Source: Anaerolineaceae bacterium UBA5224
Lineage (GTDB): Bacteria; Chloroflexota; Anaerolineae; Anaerolineales; Anaerolineaceae
DNA length: 24,781 nt
NCBI GenBank assembly: GCA_002409365.1
Contig: DHUW01000107.1
Coordinates: 1-24,781, forward strand
Direction: 5' to 3'
Under the pieces are notes generated by a model. That model did no database searches, was not told the origin of the DNA, and was given only the letters and a program-made list of their open reading frames with translations. Below are positions 23,458 to 24,781 of this stretch, one piece after another. Numbering within the stretch: the stretch's first letter is position 1; every line of letters begins with the position of its first letter. Both the position numbers and the translations under genes were made by a program.

Positions 23458-24252
23458 TTACTTTGAGTCAGATGTCTGCATTTTTTGTTGGAGTAATGCA
23501 GGGTCAGCTTTGAAATACATCACAGTTTCCTGTGCTTCTGTGATCACACCATCTACCGCAAAATCATCAAAAAGACGGTTCAGTTCAGACTGGAATTCTG
23601 CATAATGTTCATCTGATTTGGTAAGCGCATAGGAAGAGGAAAGTGCCCTGCCAATAAATCGCTCCCGGTTATAAATGATTGGGTTCGGGAAGTGTTTTTC
23701 ATCCAGTTTTCCATCAAAAAATTTTTCTTCGATGCCCGGTTTCTCCTTACGCTCTCTTGAAAATCCAACAAACTTGGGAGCATACTTTTCGTAAATGGCT
23801 CTCCTCCCTTGCTGAATTCCCTCATCTAAATCTGCTTCATTCCAGATCAGGAACACTCTGCCGCCTGGTTTCAAAATGCGTTCACATTCCGCTTTGAAGG
23901 CATCCGGGTCAAACCAATGAAAAGCAGAGGCTGCGAAGACGTAATCAACACTTTTCTCTGCCAGCGTGGTTTGCTCGGCAGTTGCATCCACCGAGACAAA
24001 GCCCGCAAAATCGGACAGATCTTGTTCAGCAATCAGGCGCATATCCAGATTTGGCTCCACCGCAAAAACATTTATACCCATTTCGAGCAGCTGCCTTGTC
24101 AGGATCCCTGTGCCACTTCCTACGTCAGCAACTACGTTGCCTTGCCCAAGCCCAAAAACCTGCTGTAAATAAGTAAATAATTCCTGTGAATACGAAGGTC
24201 GTGATTGTCGGTAAACCTGTGCTTTTCCGCTGAATTTTTGAGTATTATCCAT
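23458..24252 (-). CDS. class I SAM-dependent methyltransferase
   Basis: 264 residues from the ATG at 24252, preferred over a TTG at 24258 because GGAGG sits 7 bases before the ATG and almost touches the TTG. The N-terminus (FSGKAQVYRQSRPSYSQEL) and motif I VVADVGSGTGILTRQLLEMG, then FAVEPN, ATAEQTTLAEKSVDYVFAASAFHWFD and LKPGGRVFLIWNE, match the methyltransferase type 11 group. This includes small-molecule and ubiquinone/menaquinone-like methyltransferases. The substrate is unknown. The start overlaps the end of the upstream GrpB-family gene by 8 bases, so translation is probably coupled. Confidence 0.88.
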   Translation of the reverse strand: MDNTQKFSGKAQVYRQSRPSYSQELFTYLQQVFGLGQGNVVADVGSGTGILTRQLLEMGINVFAVEPNLDMRLIAEQDLSDFAGFVSVDATAEQTTLAEKSVDYVFAASAFHWFDPDAFKAECERILKPGGRVFLIWNEADLDEGIQQGRRAIYEKYAPKFVGFSRERKEKPGIEEKFFDGKLDEKHFPNPIIYNRERFIGRALSSSYALTKSDEHYAEFQSELNRLFDDFAVDGVITEAQETVMYFKADPALLQQKMQTSDSK

Positions 24253-24781
24253 TTTCAAACCTCCTTTGAGCAGCCAATAATTTCATTGCTGCATCTTTGC
24301 TTTCGAAGAGCGCCAAAGACAAACCAGGTAGTTCGCTCCATGGCTTGCCAGAAGCAGTCGGAATGGGTTGAAAGTCTCTTTCCTGTTCGGAAATTGCCCG
24401 CAGAATGAAGGACTTCTCCCACACCAGCAAATAATAGGTCCCATCTGCAGTCGAGACCTCACAACCAGTCAGCCCTTTTTCCAAATCATGACAGCTCAGT
24501 GCGGTCACCTCCAGGCTGTAGCGATTGATCAGTACAGACCAGGCAGTTTCGTATAAATTCTTAGTGTCAACCAGCCCAGCTTTAACGTAGATTTTGAAAA
24601 TACAATCACTTTTTGCCTCGATATACGCGTCGATGTTTTCCGGAAAGCGTTCTGCAGCTGCCAGTTTTACCCTGGCATATTTCGCTGCATCCTCCGGGTG
24701 GGTTCTCAGCCAATCGCGAAAACCCAGATGCCGCCTGAGTTCATCGGAGCCAATCACCAGCACATAGAGGTGGTGGCGCAT
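24245..24781 (-). CDS. GrpB-family (UPF0157) protein, C-terminal part, with an extra C-terminal domain (cut by window edge)
   Basis: 178 codons are visible, open to the window edge; the ATG at the very edge is probably internal. Residues 1-66 (HHLYVLVIGSDELRRHLGFRDWLRTHPEDAAKYARVK and AYIEAKSDCIFKIY) match the C-terminal half of the GrpB family, related to nucleotidyltransferase folds; its members' functions are mostly unproven. Most GrpB proteins end soon after the 'Y...K..fi' helix. Here about 110 more residues follow (from GLVDTKNLYETAW), including a strand-rich part (DGTYYLLVWEKSFILRAI) and a C-terminal helix (SKDAAMKLLAAQRRFENG), which I do not recognise. It overlaps the methyltransferase start by 8 bases. 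Confidence 0.75.
   Translation of the reverse strand: MRHHLYVLVIGSDELRRHLGFRDWLRTHPEDAAKYARVKLAAAERFPENIDAYIEAKSDCIFKIYVKAGLVDTKNLYETAWSVLINRYSLEVTALSCHDLEKGLTGCEVSTADGTYYLLVWEKSFILRAISEQERDFQPIPTASGKPWSELPGLSLALFESKDAAMKLLAAQRRFENG

Noticed and set aside
1..24781. CRISPR array, insertion sequence, prophage or tRNA/rRNA genes
   Set aside because: No regularly spaced direct repeats, transposase or phage motifs, or tRNA/rRNA signatures were found on either strand by reading.

Overview
The window is about 24.8 kb of densely packed bacterial chromosome. The gene set suggests a Chloroflexota bacterium, probably Anaerolineae-like. It has a bacterial Elp3 (as in Dehalococcoides), an archaeal-type aspartyl-tRNA synthetase, a cobalamin-binding mutase subunit with MeaB, secreted BACON-like proteins with a [YF]LP-rich C-terminal tail, and several genes that look leaderless. 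This placement is inference; no rRNA or tRNA gene was seen.

Layout. The left edge (minus strand) holds the start of a CRP/FNR-type regulator, then clpC. A structured intergenic stretch follows, then a lipoprotein gene and the overlapping pair ruvB-queA. Next come a flavin reductase-like gene and a terminator. A tight plus-strand operon of six genes runs from 6851 to 12030: B12-binding mutase subunit, meaB, aspartyl-tRNA synthetase, GNAT acetyltransferase, prs and mutM. Then follow an epimerase (minus), rpiB and an AIM24-family gene (plus), elp3 (minus), a small methyltransferase (plus), a ZIP metal transporter (minus) and an RlmI-like methyltransferase (plus).

The most interesting region is 19697-22240. 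Two adjacent paralogous genes each carry one in-frame TGA. The TGA falls at the first position of a thioredoxin-type CxxC motif, giving UWHC in the first and UPYC in the second. Each TGA is followed by a stem-loop whose apical loop begins after exactly 19 intervening bases, with G as the first loop base, as expected of a bacterial SECIS element. I read them as tandem, exported selenoproteins: signal peptide, thioredoxin-like UxxC domain, beta-sandwich segment, one or two BACON-like repeats and a short shared C-terminal motif. Ordinary gene calling splits each one at the TGA and starts it at an internal GTG or TTG, losing the signal peptide and active site. No selenocysteine machinery lies in the window, so it must be sought elsewhere in the genome.

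The right end (minus strand) has a divergent Fpg/Nei-like protein that lacks the catalytic N-terminal proline, a SAM methyltransferase, and the C-terminal part of a GrpB-family protein with an extra domain, which overlaps the methyltransferase start. Other observations include three genes with a -10 box exactly 7 bases before the start codon and no Shine-Dalgarno, and an operator-like inverted repeat around the -35 box of the ZIP transporter promoter.
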